Shown here: positions 45,601 to 50,164 of the stretch, piece after piece
Numbering within the stretch: the first letter of the stretch is position 1
How the letters are laid out: each line of letters begins with the position of its first letter
NCBI GenBank assembly: GCA_911728455.2
Contig: OU452225.1
Location: forward strand, 18,386,495 to 18,450,494
From: Marthasterias glacialis
Lineage: Eukaryota > Echinodermata > Asteroidea > Forcipulatida > Asteriidae
Length of the DNA stretch: 64,000 nucleotides
Direction: 5' to 3'
Notes under the pieces: generated by a model
What the model saw: only the letters and a program-made list of their open reading frames with translations
What the model was told of the DNA's origin: nothing
Database searches by the model: none
Translations under genes and position numbers: made by a program

Positions 45601-46243
45601 AGGCTGTATACTCCCAAGAGAGCTGAGATGGTTTAAGTTATAAAATAAATGACCCAGTGACCAGGGGTAATAATGTACGAGCGCCATGAGCATCACCGAG
45701 GGACAGATTTGAGCGCTATATTATAAGCAGCCATTGTTTTTATTATATTATACCCTTGTGCCGTATATATTCATTCGGAATTGTGTATAGGGTGTTCACC
45801 GTCTCTACAAAACTACACAAAAGCTTGCCCCAAACCATGTTACTGACTCTGTAGTCTGAGGTATTTAATTTAAAGCAGTCACTTTTGACAAAAGAAGTCA
45901 TTGTACCAGACATTATTCAAATCTAACTCGCAAATGGCTTGGAGTTTTGCCGTCCTTTGCAGAAAAAATCTTAACGCTGACAGCAAGGAACTCTGAGCTT
46001 TTATCACTTTTATTAATTTTCACCCCAAAAATGACCTCTTTTGCATTTTTTTTCCAGGCTGATTTGAGATTGCCCAGGGGCTTTGGAGAGAAGCTCCTTC
46101 TGCGAGTAGCTGCTAGAGCCTTGGGTCTTGGGGCATCAGCTTCTCTTCCTAAAAGGGCCATCCAGTTTGGTTCCCGCATCGCTAAAATGGAGAACTCTAA
46201 GGAAAAGGCATCTCATGTGTGTACCAGACTACTGGAAGGATAA
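5428..46243 (+). CDS. ASNSD1: ASNSD1, asparagine synthetase domain-containing protein 1 (nine exons, 5' end outside window)
   Basis: Joined exons 5428-6638, 6813-6917, 29456-29543, 31998-32032, 32967-33105, 39181-39248, 39430-39513, 40868-40958 and 46058-46243 give 2007 nt, which is 668 codons plus TAA, with consistent intron phases. Residues 1-40 resemble the end of the class-II amidotransferase domain. Residues about 60-380 are a poorly conserved linker. Residues 385-668 match the asparagine-synthetase domain. Landmarks are the pyrophosphate-binding SGGLDS (390-395), DDSIGCA (about 497-503), [13 protein letters not shown] (about 533-545), RNLGRDDR (570-577), [12 protein letters not shown] (exon 8) and [14 protein letters not shown] in the last exon. 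ASNSD1 is an asparagine-synthetase-like protein of uncertain activity; the human protein is roughly 640 residues. Here the linker is much longer. The N-terminal catalytic Cys2 region is off-window. Identification is by family knowledge, not by a search. Confidence 0.93.
6639..6812 (+). other. ASNSD1 intron A-B (174 bp)
   Basis: This is a short GT-AG intron in phase 2 with a T-rich tract before 'aaaatttcag' at 6812. Nothing else is seen in it. Confidence 0.85.
6813..6917 (+). CDS. ASNSD1: ASNSD1 coding exon B
   Basis: One base completes the Arg codon, then 34 codons follow (in-window residues 405-438) beginning [15 protein letters not shown]. This matches the conserved family segment right after the SGGLDS motif (pattern PxDEPIDLLNVAF). 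The donor is 'caaag|gtaaat' and the exon ends in phase 2. The end of this exon, rich in Asn, Thr and Gln, is the variable loop of the domain. It is separated from the next exon by 22.5 kb. Confidence 0.92.
7267..7423. mobile_element. 157-bp MITE with 6-bp target duplication, copy 1
   Basis: It starts CAGGCCTCGATCTTAA and ends TTAAGATCAAGGTCTG, which are imperfect terminal inverted repeats of about 16 bp. It is flanked on both sides by GCTTAG (7261-7266 and 7424-7429), a 6-bp target-site duplication. The interior contains 'ggccaagttggtagtgacag'. A second copy, in the opposite orientation, is at 33783-33960 with its own 6-bp duplication. No ORF, so it is non-autonomous. The superfamily is unassigned; 6-bp duplications are known in IS3EU and Dada elements, among others. 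Confidence 0.85.
7534..7672. repeat. Foldback element, GGCTACGGCT family, best preserved copy
   Basis: The left arm 'gaattaatggctttggctac' (about 7543) pairs with the reverse complement of 'gtagccgtagctgccaattc' (about 7637-7656). The centre is the palindrome around 'catactttaaagtatg' (about 7603-7618). The short internal run of GGCTAC/GGCTGT units in the left arm looks like the seed of the long arrays found in related elements in this window. No coding content. Confidence 0.7.
9415..9536. repeat. Foldback element with GTCCATGG arms
   Basis: The left arm starts 'cacgctgtgatcgggtccat' and the right arm ends 'atggaccccatcacagcgtg', giving arms of about 50 bp with few mismatches around a GC-rich centre ('cccgaggcgaagccaagg'). 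Half-copies of the same family occur at 22008-22085, 22239-22320 and near 23678. No target duplication is evident. Confidence 0.75.
10630..10830 (+). mobile_element. Probable tRNA-derived SINE
   Basis: It begins with an A-box-like 'gggtggctagtgcgtaaagt' and a B-box-like 'ggtccgattcc' about 50 bp later, followed by a body with 'gttggttctctcctatgcca' and 'tctggttttcctccctcgg'. The spacing is that of an RNA polymerase III internal promoter. This is only a head-and-body pattern match. The exact 3' end is not determined. Confidence 0.55.
12184..12780 (-). mobile_element. Two SINE copies (GGTGGTCTAGTGG-head family) with palindromic tails
   Basis: Two reverse-oriented tRNA-like heads are visible, at about 12240-12325 ('gagattcgaacccacaacc' ... 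'accactaggtcagcaagg') and about 12570-12640 ('gggattcaaacccacgaccc'). Tail modules carrying 'actgagtatacagtgctta' and 'catcggtgtatgggt' lie on both sides in opposite orientation, so 12362-12500 folds on itself. The same head and tail recur at 14938, 15195, 32548, 36317, 36686 and 40413. Confidence 0.7.
13480..13800 (+). mobile_element. tRNA-Leu-derived SINE, copy 1
   Basis: The head contains 'catcggactcaagttctg' and the B box 'gggttcaaatcccgctcatg'. The body runs 'gtccttgagcaagacactc', 'ctgttcttagctgtgctgtg', 'catgtcttgtttctgcgcat' and 'cctcgagtggcctttgggcc', ending at an A-rich run. The body matches the copy at 53908-54195. A diverged tail piece is at about 49130-49185. Confidence 0.75.
14938..15360 (-). 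mobile_element. Two further SINE copies, GGTGGTCTAGTGG-head family
   Basis: Reverse-oriented heads are at about 15022-15095 ('ggatttgaacccaggaccc', 'accactagaccaccaagc') and about 15305-15350 ('gggattcaaacccacgatctc', truncated). Tails with 'caccgatgtgtgataagtaac' and 'atgatgtgtgataaggactg' lead into them. Together with 12184-12780 this makes four copies within 3.2 kb. No ORF was recognised. Confidence 0.65.
16440..16800 (-). repeat. Dispersed interspersed repeat, reverse copy
   Basis: This is a reverse copy of the repeat annotated at 575-965. It contains 'ggtataaagatggttctgatg', 'gaccgattgagcttgaactt' and 'ggtctgttgtttcatgtac' in reverse order and orientation, and is interrupted by a C-run at about 16639. 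There is no coding content. Confidence 0.55.
18449..18937. repeat. 12-bp tandem array (GGCTTAGGCTCT type) inside a foldback element
   Basis: About 375 bp (18470-18845) is built from variants of GGCTTAGGCTCT, giving near-repeat ORFs in several frames (Leu-Arg-Leu-Trp on plus, Lys-Pro-Glu-Pro on minus). These are unlikely to be genes. The array is framed by inverted arms: 'gaaaccatggcttgggtttt' at 18449 and 'gccgaagccgtggtttcgc' ending at 18937. This suggests that a GGCTTTGGCT-type foldback element expanded internally. TTAGGC here is embedded in a 12-mer and is not a telomere. Confidence 0.85.
19445..19571. repeat. GGGCCCAATTTCAT foldback family, internal part
   Basis: It carries the family core 'gcttaccagaataaggttac', 'accatctgtgac', 'ggtatcctgctcact', 'tcttagcagcaaattgttaagc', but the outer arms are decayed ('ttaagcagagctg' at the right). 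Other copies are at 23267, 29676, 37737, 37932, 38069, 49905 and 61861. Confidence 0.6.
22008..22465 (+). repeat. 231-bp tandem duplication of LINE/foldback junction
   Basis: 22008-22238 is repeated from 22239 with a 231-bp offset. Both units begin 'cgctgtgtcagggtccatgg' and continue through 'attagattatgttaaaaact' and 'aataccatctac'. The second unit is broken at 22437 by the solo LTR. The order of events appears to be foldback fragment next to LINE, tandem duplication, then LTR insertion. Confidence 0.75.
22202..22940 (+). pseudogene. Non-LTR retrotransposon (LINE) RT-ORF 3' end remnant
   Basis: The peptide [13 protein letters not shown] is encoded at 22202-22240 and again at 22869-22940, where it continues for ten more residues to TAA. 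A 'T(I/V)(K/R)xWNxLP' string near the C-terminus is typical of the reverse-transcriptase ORF end of CR1/L2-like LINEs. Only a few dozen codons survive. The second copy was split from its upstream part by the LTR at 22438-22869. Family placement rests on this short motif. Confidence 0.65.
22438..22869. mobile_element. Solo LTR, 432 bp, with CAAT target duplication
   Basis: It starts TGTGACCGGGTCATAAAA and ends TTAACCTGTCACA, with the TG...CA termini and TGTGAC/GTCACA inverted ends of an LTR. The flanks are CAAT at 22434-22437 and CAAT at 22870-22873. The host LINE reading frame is re-formed exactly when the segment and one CAAT are removed, which fixes the boundaries. There is no internal retroelement sequence, so it is a solo LTR left by recombination. 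A gypsy-type origin is inferred from the termini and the 4-bp duplication. Strand is undetermined. Confidence 0.85.
23267..23410. repeat. GGGCCCAATTTCAT foldback family copy
   Basis: It opens 'gggcccaatgtcatagagct' and runs through 'agcacaacaaaaattatgcc', 'ccagaataaggtaaccagcc' and 'tttctgcttaagaag'. The right arm is degraded. No coding content. Confidence 0.65.
23971..24320. repeat. 165-bp tandem duplication containing a foldback element
   Basis: 23971-24135 is repeated at 24136-24300. Each unit contains 'aaatttccttccacagcacc', 'cagccgatttcacaagact' (one extra A in the first copy) and the palindrome 'cttgcgccatattttattgc'. The last unit is followed by 'ttaggcagttgcgtaaag', which completes the inverted right arm. 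Only the outermost right arm is present, so the duplication captured most of a GCCGATTTCAC-type foldback element. A single-copy relative is at 32058-32194. Confidence 0.8.
24742..25017. repeat. 276-bp near-perfect palindrome
   Basis: The arms 24742-24872 and 24886-25017 (about 131 bp each) are almost exact reverse complements around a 13-nt spacer 'gacctgttattct'. Outer ends are TCGTCGGCTCAGAACTATAA and its complement. Differences are few (an extra T in one arm, a C/T near 24781). No target duplication or ORF was seen. If transcribed as part of the ASNSD1 pre-mRNA it would form a long hairpin. Confidence 0.9.
27487..27690. mobile_element. SINE-like repeat with GAAACCCACGCAATCAGGTAG core, copy 1
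   Basis: The conserved stretch 'aacccacgcaatcaggtagg' plus 'gactgaaaacccaatc' and 'aaaccactg' is shared with 50165-50350. A reverse tRNA-like B box appears in the second copy ('gggatttgaaccggggtcc'), suggesting a tRNA-derived head read on the minus strand. Ends are not resolved. Confidence 0.55.
28061..28130 (-). other. tRNA-like pseudogene or SINE head
   Basis: On the minus strand an A-box-like TTAGTTGGTAGAGCACTGG is followed by a B box GGTTCAAATCC with tRNA spacing. The anticodon arm does not close properly (short stem, nine-base loop), so it is not called as a functional tRNA gene. It lies inside ASNSD1 intron 2. Confidence 0.5.
29456..29543 (+). CDS. ASNSD1: ASNSD1 coding exon C
   Basis: One base completes Arg439, then 29 codons follow, from YDVPDRLTG to NRKWNFVE. 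The family has the same VPDRxTGxxGLxELQ...xWNFVE pattern in the asparagine-synthetase domain. The acceptor is 'ctctgtggtag' and the donor is 'gttgag|gtagcc'. It ends in phase 0. Confidence 0.92.
29676..30013. repeat. GGGCCCAATTTCAT foldback family, long copy
   Basis: It opens 'caattttatagagctgtcta' and ends 'cagcttaatgacacggggcc'. The internal family sequence 'accagccaaattgcc', 'ggtatcctgctcact', 'ttttgcttagtagaaa' is present, followed by an extra 'accagttgtgagcag' module. The arms are diverged. Confidence 0.6.
30081..30904. repeat. 824-bp foldback element with arms of about 345 bp
   Basis: The left arm (30081 to about 30420) starts 'ctagtgtggcaaggattttt'. The right arm (about 30558-30904) is its reverse complement with a few percent mismatch, sharing 'ccgccgcaccgaaacctaac', 'ctccacacaaacagatat' and 'cattttgattacccagaatg'. 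A nested palindrome fills the loop ('gagtcagaaaaagtgcatgc' and its complement). Flanks carry CCCTTAGC at 30065-30072 and 30905-30912, a possible 8-bp target duplication that is offset by eight bases on the left. No ORF. Confidence 0.88.
31321..31741. repeat. 421-bp foldback element with GGGGCAAGTTCG ends
   Basis: It starts GGGGCAAGTTCGCGCAAG and ends GCACGAACTTGCCCC. A second conserved pair, 'gttcgactaacttc' and 'ctagttcgactagag', lies further in. Ends are sharper than the interior. The exon-like ORF at 31535-31560 lies inside it. Confidence 0.7.
31998..32032 (+). CDS. ASNSD1: ASNSD1 coding exon D (35-bp microexon)
   Basis: This exon has eleven codons ([11 protein letters not shown]) plus two bases of Arg480. 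The acceptor is 'ttttttcag' and the donor is 'ctgag|gtacgt'. The peptide matches the family segment following WNFVE (pattern xNVxxEELQKLR). Because it is so short, it would be easy to miss without homology. The phase is consistent with both neighbours. Confidence 0.9.
32058..32194. repeat. GCCGATTTCAC foldback element, single copy
   Basis: The left end is CAGCCGATTTCACGAAACTT and the right end is AAGTTTTGTGAAATTGGCTG. Inner inverted parts are 'acacaactgcg' and 'cagttgtgt', with a centre 'cgccacattttattgcat'. It is the same family as the tandemly duplicated copy at 23971-24320. It starts 26 bp inside the intron donor. Confidence 0.8.
32548..32745 (+). mobile_element. SINE, GGTGGTCTAGTGG-head family
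   Basis: The head is 'ctagttggtaagacatctgc' with the B box 'gggttcgaatcccaagcgag'. The tail is 'aaggtactgagcatacagtg' and 'acatcagtgtatgggtaaaa'. It lies in plus orientation in ASNSD1 intron 4. Confidence 0.7.
32967..33105 (+). CDS. ASNSD1: ASNSD1 coding exon E
   Basis: One base completes Arg480, then 46 codons follow (residues 481-526), from [12 protein letters not shown] through [16 protein letters not shown] to YQSPAK. The segment DDSIGCAxWFAxRG is strongly conserved in ASNSD1. The acceptor is 'taccatccag' and the donor is 'gccaag|gtaaaa'. It ends in phase 0. Confidence 0.93.
33231..33596 (+). mobile_element. tRNA-Leu-derived SINE with a distinct tail
   Basis: The head starts 'gtgtcgtggccgagcggttt' and has the B-box-like 'ggttggagtcccggtcttga', followed by 'tgtccttaagcaagacactt' as in the other Leu-type copies. 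The body then differs: 'gtccgtcagatgggacatca', 'gtaaaagaacccagttacac', and the 3' end 'gataaagcgctatataagaa'. So the same head is joined to a different body from that at 13480 and 53908. Confidence 0.75.
33783..33960. mobile_element. 178-bp MITE with 6-bp target duplication, copy 2
   Basis: The ends are CAGGCCTTGATCTTAA and TTAAGATCGAGGCCTG. It is flanked by AACTTC at 33777-33782 and 33961-33966. It is inserted within a reverse copy of the dispersed repeat, whose sequence resumes across the site. It is the opposite-orientation relative of 7267-7423, sharing 'aattgcactgtcactaccaa'. No ORF. Confidence 0.88.
35169..35205. repeat. Short perfect hairpin
   Basis: Arms 35169-35184 (ATGAGCAAGGTGGTCA) and 35190-35205 are exact reverse complements around the 5-nt loop GTCAG. 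It is too short and too perfect for a typical animal pre-miRNA, and no flanking stem was noticed. It is a candidate small foldback or structured RNA. Confidence 0.75.
36317..36850. mobile_element. Palindromic cluster of GGTGGTCTAGTGG-head SINEs
   Basis: A reverse copy (tail 36317-36420, head about 36436-36515) is followed by an inverted tail (36526-36629), so one head sits between two mirror-image tails. A second, forward copy follows at 36685-36850 with head 'ggtggtctagtggttaagac', B box 'gggttcgaatcccacccgag' and tail 'aagtatacagtgcttgcaca'. The heads are nearly identical, pointing to recent activity or duplication. The A and B boxes look intact. Confidence 0.8.
37737..38172. repeat. Cluster of three GGGCCCAATTTCAT foldback copies
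   Basis: Copy one (37737-37931) begins 'gggcccaatttcatagagct' and ends 'ctctatgaaattgggcc'. Copy two (37932-38056) begins 'ttggacccaatttcatggct' and ends 'agccatgatattgggc'. Copy three (38069-38172) begins 'gcccaatttcatagagctgc' and lacks its right arm. Such head-to-tail clustering suggests nested or local insertion. No ORFs. Confidence 0.8.
39181..39248 (+). CDS. ASNSD1: ASNSD1 coding exon F
   Basis: It has twenty-two codons ([19 protein letters not shown]...) plus two bases of Arg549. The GADEQxAGYSRHR block is the counterpart of the active-site loop of the asparagine-synthetase domain. The acceptor is 'tctgctttag' and the donor is 'attcag|gtaagg'. Confidence 0.93.
39249..39429 (+). other. 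ASNSD1 intron F-G (181 bp)
   Basis: This is a short GT-AG intron in phase 2 with the weak acceptor 'tttgtatttgaag'. Nothing else is seen. Confidence 0.8.
39430..39513 (+). CDS. ASNSD1: ASNSD1 coding exon G
   Basis: One base completes Arg549, then 27 codons follow and two bases of Arg577. It encodes [22 protein letters not shown], matching the family pattern ([19 protein letters not shown]). The donor is 'gacag|gtaaat'. Confidence 0.92.
39514..40867 (+). other. ASNSD1 intron G-H (about 1.35 kb)
   Basis: It contains part of a GGCTACGGCT-type element (about 39705-39775, 'cagccgtagccgcaaccgcc'), a G-rich purine tract (about 39965-40165, many GGGGG and GGTAGG runs) and a reverse SINE at 40413-40640. 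No exon was recognised. Confidence 0.8.
40413..40640 (-). mobile_element. SINE, GGTGGTCTAGTGG-head family
   Basis: This is a reverse copy almost identical to the one at 36317-36515: tail 'ttgcatcgggggaatgaata' and 'gcactgtatactcagtgctt', head with 'gggattcgaacccacgactc' and 'accactggaccaccgagcac'. Both internal promoter boxes are intact. Confidence 0.8.
40868..40958 (+). CDS. ASNSD1: ASNSD1 coding exon H
   Basis: One base completes Arg577, then 30 codons follow. [22 protein letters not shown] matches the strongly conserved DHGxEARFPFLDE segment of ASNSD1 and, more distantly, of AsnB. The acceptor is 'gttatttgcag' and the donor is 'cttaag|gttggt'. It ends in phase 0. Confidence 0.93.
41695..42125. 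repeat. TTTG tetranucleotide array with GGG interruptions
   Basis: About 430 bp of TGTT repeats, broken at intervals by GTTGGG or GGTT variants. A run of GTTTGTTG units lies at 41901-41955. All six frames read through it, giving chance ORFs rich in Phe-Val-Cys-Leu (plus) or Asn-Lys-Gln-Thr (minus). These are not genes. Confidence 0.95.
42396..42889. repeat. About 494-bp foldback element
   Basis: The arms 42396-42495 and 42789-42889 are near-exact reverse complements (outer 'actctccgtttcacatcaat', inner 'tttcttgatggaccaatac'). The central part of about 290 bp is AT-rich without an ORF. The right arm is also the left boundary of the following 1.38-kb tandem duplication. Confidence 0.85.
43485..43610 (+). 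other. Exon-like open frame in duplicated unit, copy 1
   Basis: After an acceptor-like 'ttttgtttgttcag' there are 41 open codons ([16 protein letters not shown]...) to TGA. The same 126 bp are unchanged in copy 2 at 44867-44992. Phase 0 would be compatible with splicing from ASNSD1 exon H. There is no recognised homology, and a chance frame is quite possible at this length. Confidence 0.2.
44867..44992 (+). other. Exon-like open frame in duplicated unit, copy 2
   Basis: This is an identical counterpart of 43485-43610, with the same acceptor-like sequence and the same TGA. Identity alone is weak evidence because the whole duplication is young. Confidence 0.2.
45810..45945 (-). repeat. Diverged inverted fragment of the duplicated unit
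   Basis: On the minus strand it matches the part of the unit from 'gcgagttagatttgaataat' through 'tcagactatagagacagttg' to 'ttcggggcaagcttttgta', with clear divergence. It is an older inverted relative of the two young direct copies. Confidence 0.7.
46058..46243 (+). CDS. ASNSD1: ASNSD1 terminal coding exon I
   Basis: It has sixty-one codons and TAA at 46241-46243. [19 protein letters not shown] and [16 protein letters not shown] match the conserved C-terminal part of the domain (LPRGxGEKLLLR, [16 protein letters not shown]). The protein ends about 15 residues after this block, slightly shorter than vertebrate relatives. The acceptor is 'cattttttttccag'. Confidence 0.94.
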   Translation, partial: ADLRLPRGFGEKLLLRVAARALGLGASASLPKRAIQFGSRIAKMENSKEKASHVCTRLLEG

Positions 46244-46272
46244 GGTTGTTCCCAATACCATCCTCTTTCTCA

Positions 46273-46760
46273 GGCTGTGTCTGAACTTGCGACTTTGGCT
46301 ATGGCTATGGCTGTGGCTGTTGGCTGTGGCTGTTGGCTGTTGGCTGTCGGCTGTCGGCTGTCGGCTGTCGGCCTTCGGCTGTGGGCTGTGGGCTGTTGGC
46401 TGTTGGCTGTCGGCTGTCGGCTGTCGGCTGTCGGCAGTCGGCTGTTGGCTGTCGGCCTTCGGCCTTCGGCTGTGGGCTGTGGGCTGTCGGCTGTCGGCCT
46501 TCGGCTGTGGGCTGTGGGCTGTCGGCTGTCGACCTTCGGCTGTGGGCTGTCGGCTGTCGGCTGTCGGCTGTCAGCTATCGGCTGTCGGCTGTCGGCTGTT
46601 AATGGCTGTCGGCTGTCGCCTGTTAGCTGTTGGCTGTTGGCTGTGCTTGGTGGCTGGTGATTGTCGGTTGTGAGCTGTCGGCTGCTGGCTACTGGTTGTT
46701 GGCTGTTGGCTTTTGAAGCCTTGTCATTGGTCTGGCCATAGCCTCTGGCGAAAGCCATCA
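46273..46760. repeat. GGCTGTCGGCTGT array inside a foldback frame
   Basis: About 420 bp (46296-46715) is built of GGCTGTC, GGCTGTT, GGCTGTG and GGCCTTC units in higher-order groups. The start 'gtgtctgaacttgcgacttt' resembles the left end of the element at 7534. The right end 'tggccatagcctctggcgaa' is the matching inverted side of 'ggctatggctatgg'. Long ORFs on both strands (for example minus 46776-46270, plus 46128-46673) are repeat artefacts. Confidence 0.88.
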
Positions 46761-46792
46761 TTTTGGACGAGGCCAAAGGTTTTTTTTATTGC

Positions 46793-46798
46793 AATAAA
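46793..46798 (+). promoter_or_regulatory. ASNSD1: Candidate polyadenylation signal of ASNSD1
   Basis: This is the first AATAAA after the stop codon (550 bp away). Further AATAAA-like clusters follow, for example at about 47264-47275, so the true site is uncertain. Confidence 0.35.
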
Positions 46799-47810
46799 TA
46801 CATATCGTTTAAGTTAATACTTTTTTTACTTAGTTTTAATTTATAAATGATACCGCTCTGGTAAAGGAATGGAACAGTGGTTTTAATCTCAAAGTTTAAT
46901 GTAAAACAAAATAAAATACTGTCATCTTTGGAAACTCTGTGCTTGATTCCAAACCAGAGGCACACCAGTAAATATATCTGGAGCGGGAAAAAATTTGCCT
47001 GGGGGAGGAGCTTGTTCAACTGGAACATAAAAACACTACATCAGCAGGTTTCAAGGGTGTGTCATAACCCACCCCTCCCCTTCCCACCACAAGCCAAATG
47101 ACTTGCTCCTTCTGGTTATAAAACAAAATCAAACATTAGGCAGGGAGCTGCTGCTGTTTACAGCACTGGTTCAACCTTGCTTTTAATGCAGCAGAAGCAG
47201 AAATCAAGGAGAACCTGACGAAGAGGGTGCCAGCAGGATATAAGATTTATTATGCAAAGTGATAATAAAATAAAACATAGTATGTATACCCGCAAATCAT
47301 GTGCTCCAAATACCGGCTCATTTTGAGATTTGATGTTTTCATGCCTGTAAAAGAACTATCATCTTTTCATAGCAATTTGTAGGGCAGGAATCTTTAGTCG
47401 GTCATTTTGTGAGTTTTAAAGTCCGCGGCCAACATTGGTCCGATTGCCAACGGCCAGTAACTGCACACTGTACGACCCCAAATACATGAAATAATCAACC
47501 TGTTTAAAAGCTCAATTGGCCATTGGAGTCACAAAAAAATAGCCTAGTGAAATGAAAAAAAAAAAAAAAAACACTGTTTTGACTGTATTCAGACATCGGA
47601 TTTCAGACATTGCGAGATCAGAATTTATTGTTATAGGGGCATACTTATTTTTCATAAACTATAGCAATTTAGGCACAAATATTTCAATGGAAGTTTTCCA
47701 TCGTGACCATTCTGTATACCATGTAAGCCTTTTATAAATATGTGAACATTTTATAGACCATGTAACCGGTGACATCGTGTTTACAAAAGACCCACAGAGC
47801 CTGGGGTGGA

Positions 47811-47932
47811 TTTCACAAAACTAGTCCTAACTTAGGACTAGTCCTAAGTTGTTACTTGTCCTATCAAGTTAGAACTAGTTACTCCTCCTAACTCGAGATG
47901 AGACGAGTCATAATGCTTTGTGAAATCCACCT
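47811..47932. repeat. GTGGATTTCACAAA foldback element, copy 1
   Basis: The left end is GGTGGATTTCACAAAACTAG and the right end is GCTTTGTGAAATCCACC. Inside are two or three CCTAACTTAGGACTAGT units that are themselves palindromic. No ORF. Confidence 0.85.
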
Positions 47933-48283
47933 CTGGAATTCCTGCAGGCATGATTTGTGGCAAAAAAAACACACAACCTTTTTATTTTATGGAGATTGCA
48001 CTGTCTGATTTTTATCAAATTTTAATATGAAGAAAGGGGGTACATCTCAAATTTTGATCAGCTGCCACATTTATAACTCTTAAATATATGTGAACATTGT
48101 GACACAAAATGTAAAGTTGTCCATATGACCAGTGTAGTATCTCGCCTGCCAAGAACTGCCCTGGAATGTACGAGGTCGCTGTTTTTGTAAAACAAAGGTC
48201 ACATGATATTTGCAATCTTACCAATGTTATGCCTACTCTGTATGTGAAAGTAGTCCCGGCCGATTTCCTACCTCCCCAGGTGT

Positions 48284-48477
48284 GGATTTCACAAAGTGCT
48301 AGGACTACTCTAATCTCAAGTTCGGACGTGTAACTAGTCCTAACATATAGGGCTAGTCATAAGTTAGGACTAATCCCAAGTTAGGACTAATCCCAAGTTA
48401 GGACTAGTCCCAAGTTAGGACTAGTCCTAAGTTAGGACCAGTCCTAAGTTAGGACTGTAGTTTTGTGAAATCTACCC
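48284..48477. repeat. GTGGATTTCACAAA foldback element, copy 2, with expanded array
   Basis: The left end is GTGGATTTCACAAAG and the right end is GTTTTGTGAAATCTACC. The interior is a 16-bp tandem array (consensus TAAGTTAGGACTAGTCC and variants, about seven units between 48340 and 48465). Compared with copy 1 it is expanded. Confidence 0.88.
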
Positions 48478-49904
48478 CCTGGTTAATGTACTTAAGAAGC
48501 AGGACAGTTCTTTTCAGAACTAAGTTGTTCCCCCGAAATTCCAAAATCTACTCCGCGGTAGTATAATAAATAGCAAGACAGGTTCTCACAGGAACAGTCT
48601 ACTTTGAGTAGCATAGTAGATATACACACATAGTGCTGCCACAAACTGGACAAACATTGGTTTATTGAAAGAAAGACAAATTAAAAGGGGGTTGGCATAC
48701 AGCCTTTACTAATTCATCTCCTTTTACATTATGGGTTTTAGACGAACCAAACGAAGCTTAAAAGTAAGCTTAAAATGAACTAGAAGAATTCATATAATAC
48801 TGATTAGCTTTTATTCCGGCGAAAGCGTACAAATGCATTATGCAGTGAGAAGCTTTACCATTATTTTACTACTTACAAGGATCCACTTTGCTGAGCTTGA
48901 CTGCATTCCTGATGCAGCCAAGCTAAATGAGTTAGATTGACTCTGCCCCCCCCCCCCCCCACCAATACGATACCGCTGGCCAGTGCTGTCTAAATGGCTC
49001 AACATACCGATTGCGCGACCAATGTTTACATGTCATCACGTGACCTATTGTGGGTACTAGCGCAATGTGAATAGGCTTCTGTTATCATAATTCTCTGCGC
49101 TTTCTTTTCCTTTTCTCTTTCTTTTTTAGCCCTCACCTCGAGTGGCCCTTGTGCCTTGTGTTGGGCGACTTCCATAAAATAATTTTAAAAAACTACGTCA
49201 TCTGAGCTGATGGCAAACTTCGTGCAAATACATGCCGTGACCGACAAAGTCACACCAAAAGTCGGCTTTTGGTAATAATAACACAGTTACTAAGCCATTT
49301 TATTAAAGTTGTATGTTGTGATTGATATTAATCACATTACTGTTTCATAAACCACCAAGGTATTCTACTACAAAAGAGGTTTATTTACTAGTTATGCACT
49401 TCCTTCGTCGGACGACTATTATGTAGCCACCCGCCTGTTATTTTGTTTGTAATGTAGGCCTAAATCACTGTACAAAAATGGTAAAGAACGTTTGAAAGGT
49501 GAGCATTTATACCTAGCCTTTGCGAAATTTCAAATAGGCAAAGGAATCACATAGTTTTGGAAAGCAATTTCTTTGGAGGATTCAGCTTCAAAACTTTGAA
49601 ATTCTTGTGTTGAAAAGTGTGTGATCGTGGTCGTCTGGCCTAAACGTTCCGTCGTGCATCGTGCACATTTACACGTTACTTGTACAATTTTCAAGACTTG
49701 CTGGAACTGTCCTTACTGGCTTTATTCAGCCACTCGAAGGTCTCTGGTACAAACTCTGGAATAATTTTCACAGATTTCGAGAAAGAAAAGCCTCGATCGA
49801 TAAAACAAATGCAACAATCATCATGTACTGACTTTCCTTTGGAGGACGTCGTGTTTGTTTACATAATACTCACAATAGGTCACGTGACACGGGTCGCGCA
49901 ATCG

Positions 49905-50065
49905 GTCTATTTCATAGAGCTGCTGAAGCAGACAATATTGCTTAACAAGTTTCTGATAAGCAAACATAAGCAGGATACCAGTAACAAATAATATATCTGA
50001 CATGTTTTGGGGCTGGTAACCTTTATCCGGGAACGCATAATTGTTTTGTGCTTAGTTACTTTTTG
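49905..50065. repeat. GGGCCCAATTTCAT foldback relative, reverse
   Basis: It contains 'tctatttcatagagctgctg', 'gcagacaatattgcttaac', 'agcaggataccagtaac' and 'ggctggtaacctttatccgg', which is the family core in the opposite orientation. The right arm is lost. Confidence 0.6.
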
Positions 50066-50164
50066 CTCTGGCGTGAACAAAAGTAGTGCTTTTTGTAATT
50101 AAAAAAAAGGAAATTTATCACACATTCAACAGCTCAATTCGCGCCAATAACAGGATGGGATAGG

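Larger units (their letters stand above)
40959..46057 (+). other. ASNSD1 intron H-I (about 5.1 kb)
   Basis: It holds the TTTG array (41695-42125), a foldback element (42396-42889), the 1.38-kb tandem duplication (42841-45597) and a diverged inverted fragment of it (45810-45945). The acceptor 'catttttttttccag' ends at 46057. Confidence 0.85.
46244..46800 (+). other. ASNSD1: Likely ASNSD1 3' UTR
   Basis: The stretch from the stop codon to the first AATAAA (46793-46798) is almost entirely a GGCTGT-type tandem array in a foldback frame. If the transcript ends there, its 3' UTR would be highly structured. Transcript ends are not visible from sequence alone. Confidence 0.45.

Noticed and set aside
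46128..46776. ORFs of 127-181 codons on both strands
   Set aside because: Artefacts of the GGCTGT array. The first part of one overlaps the last ASNSD1 exon in another frame.
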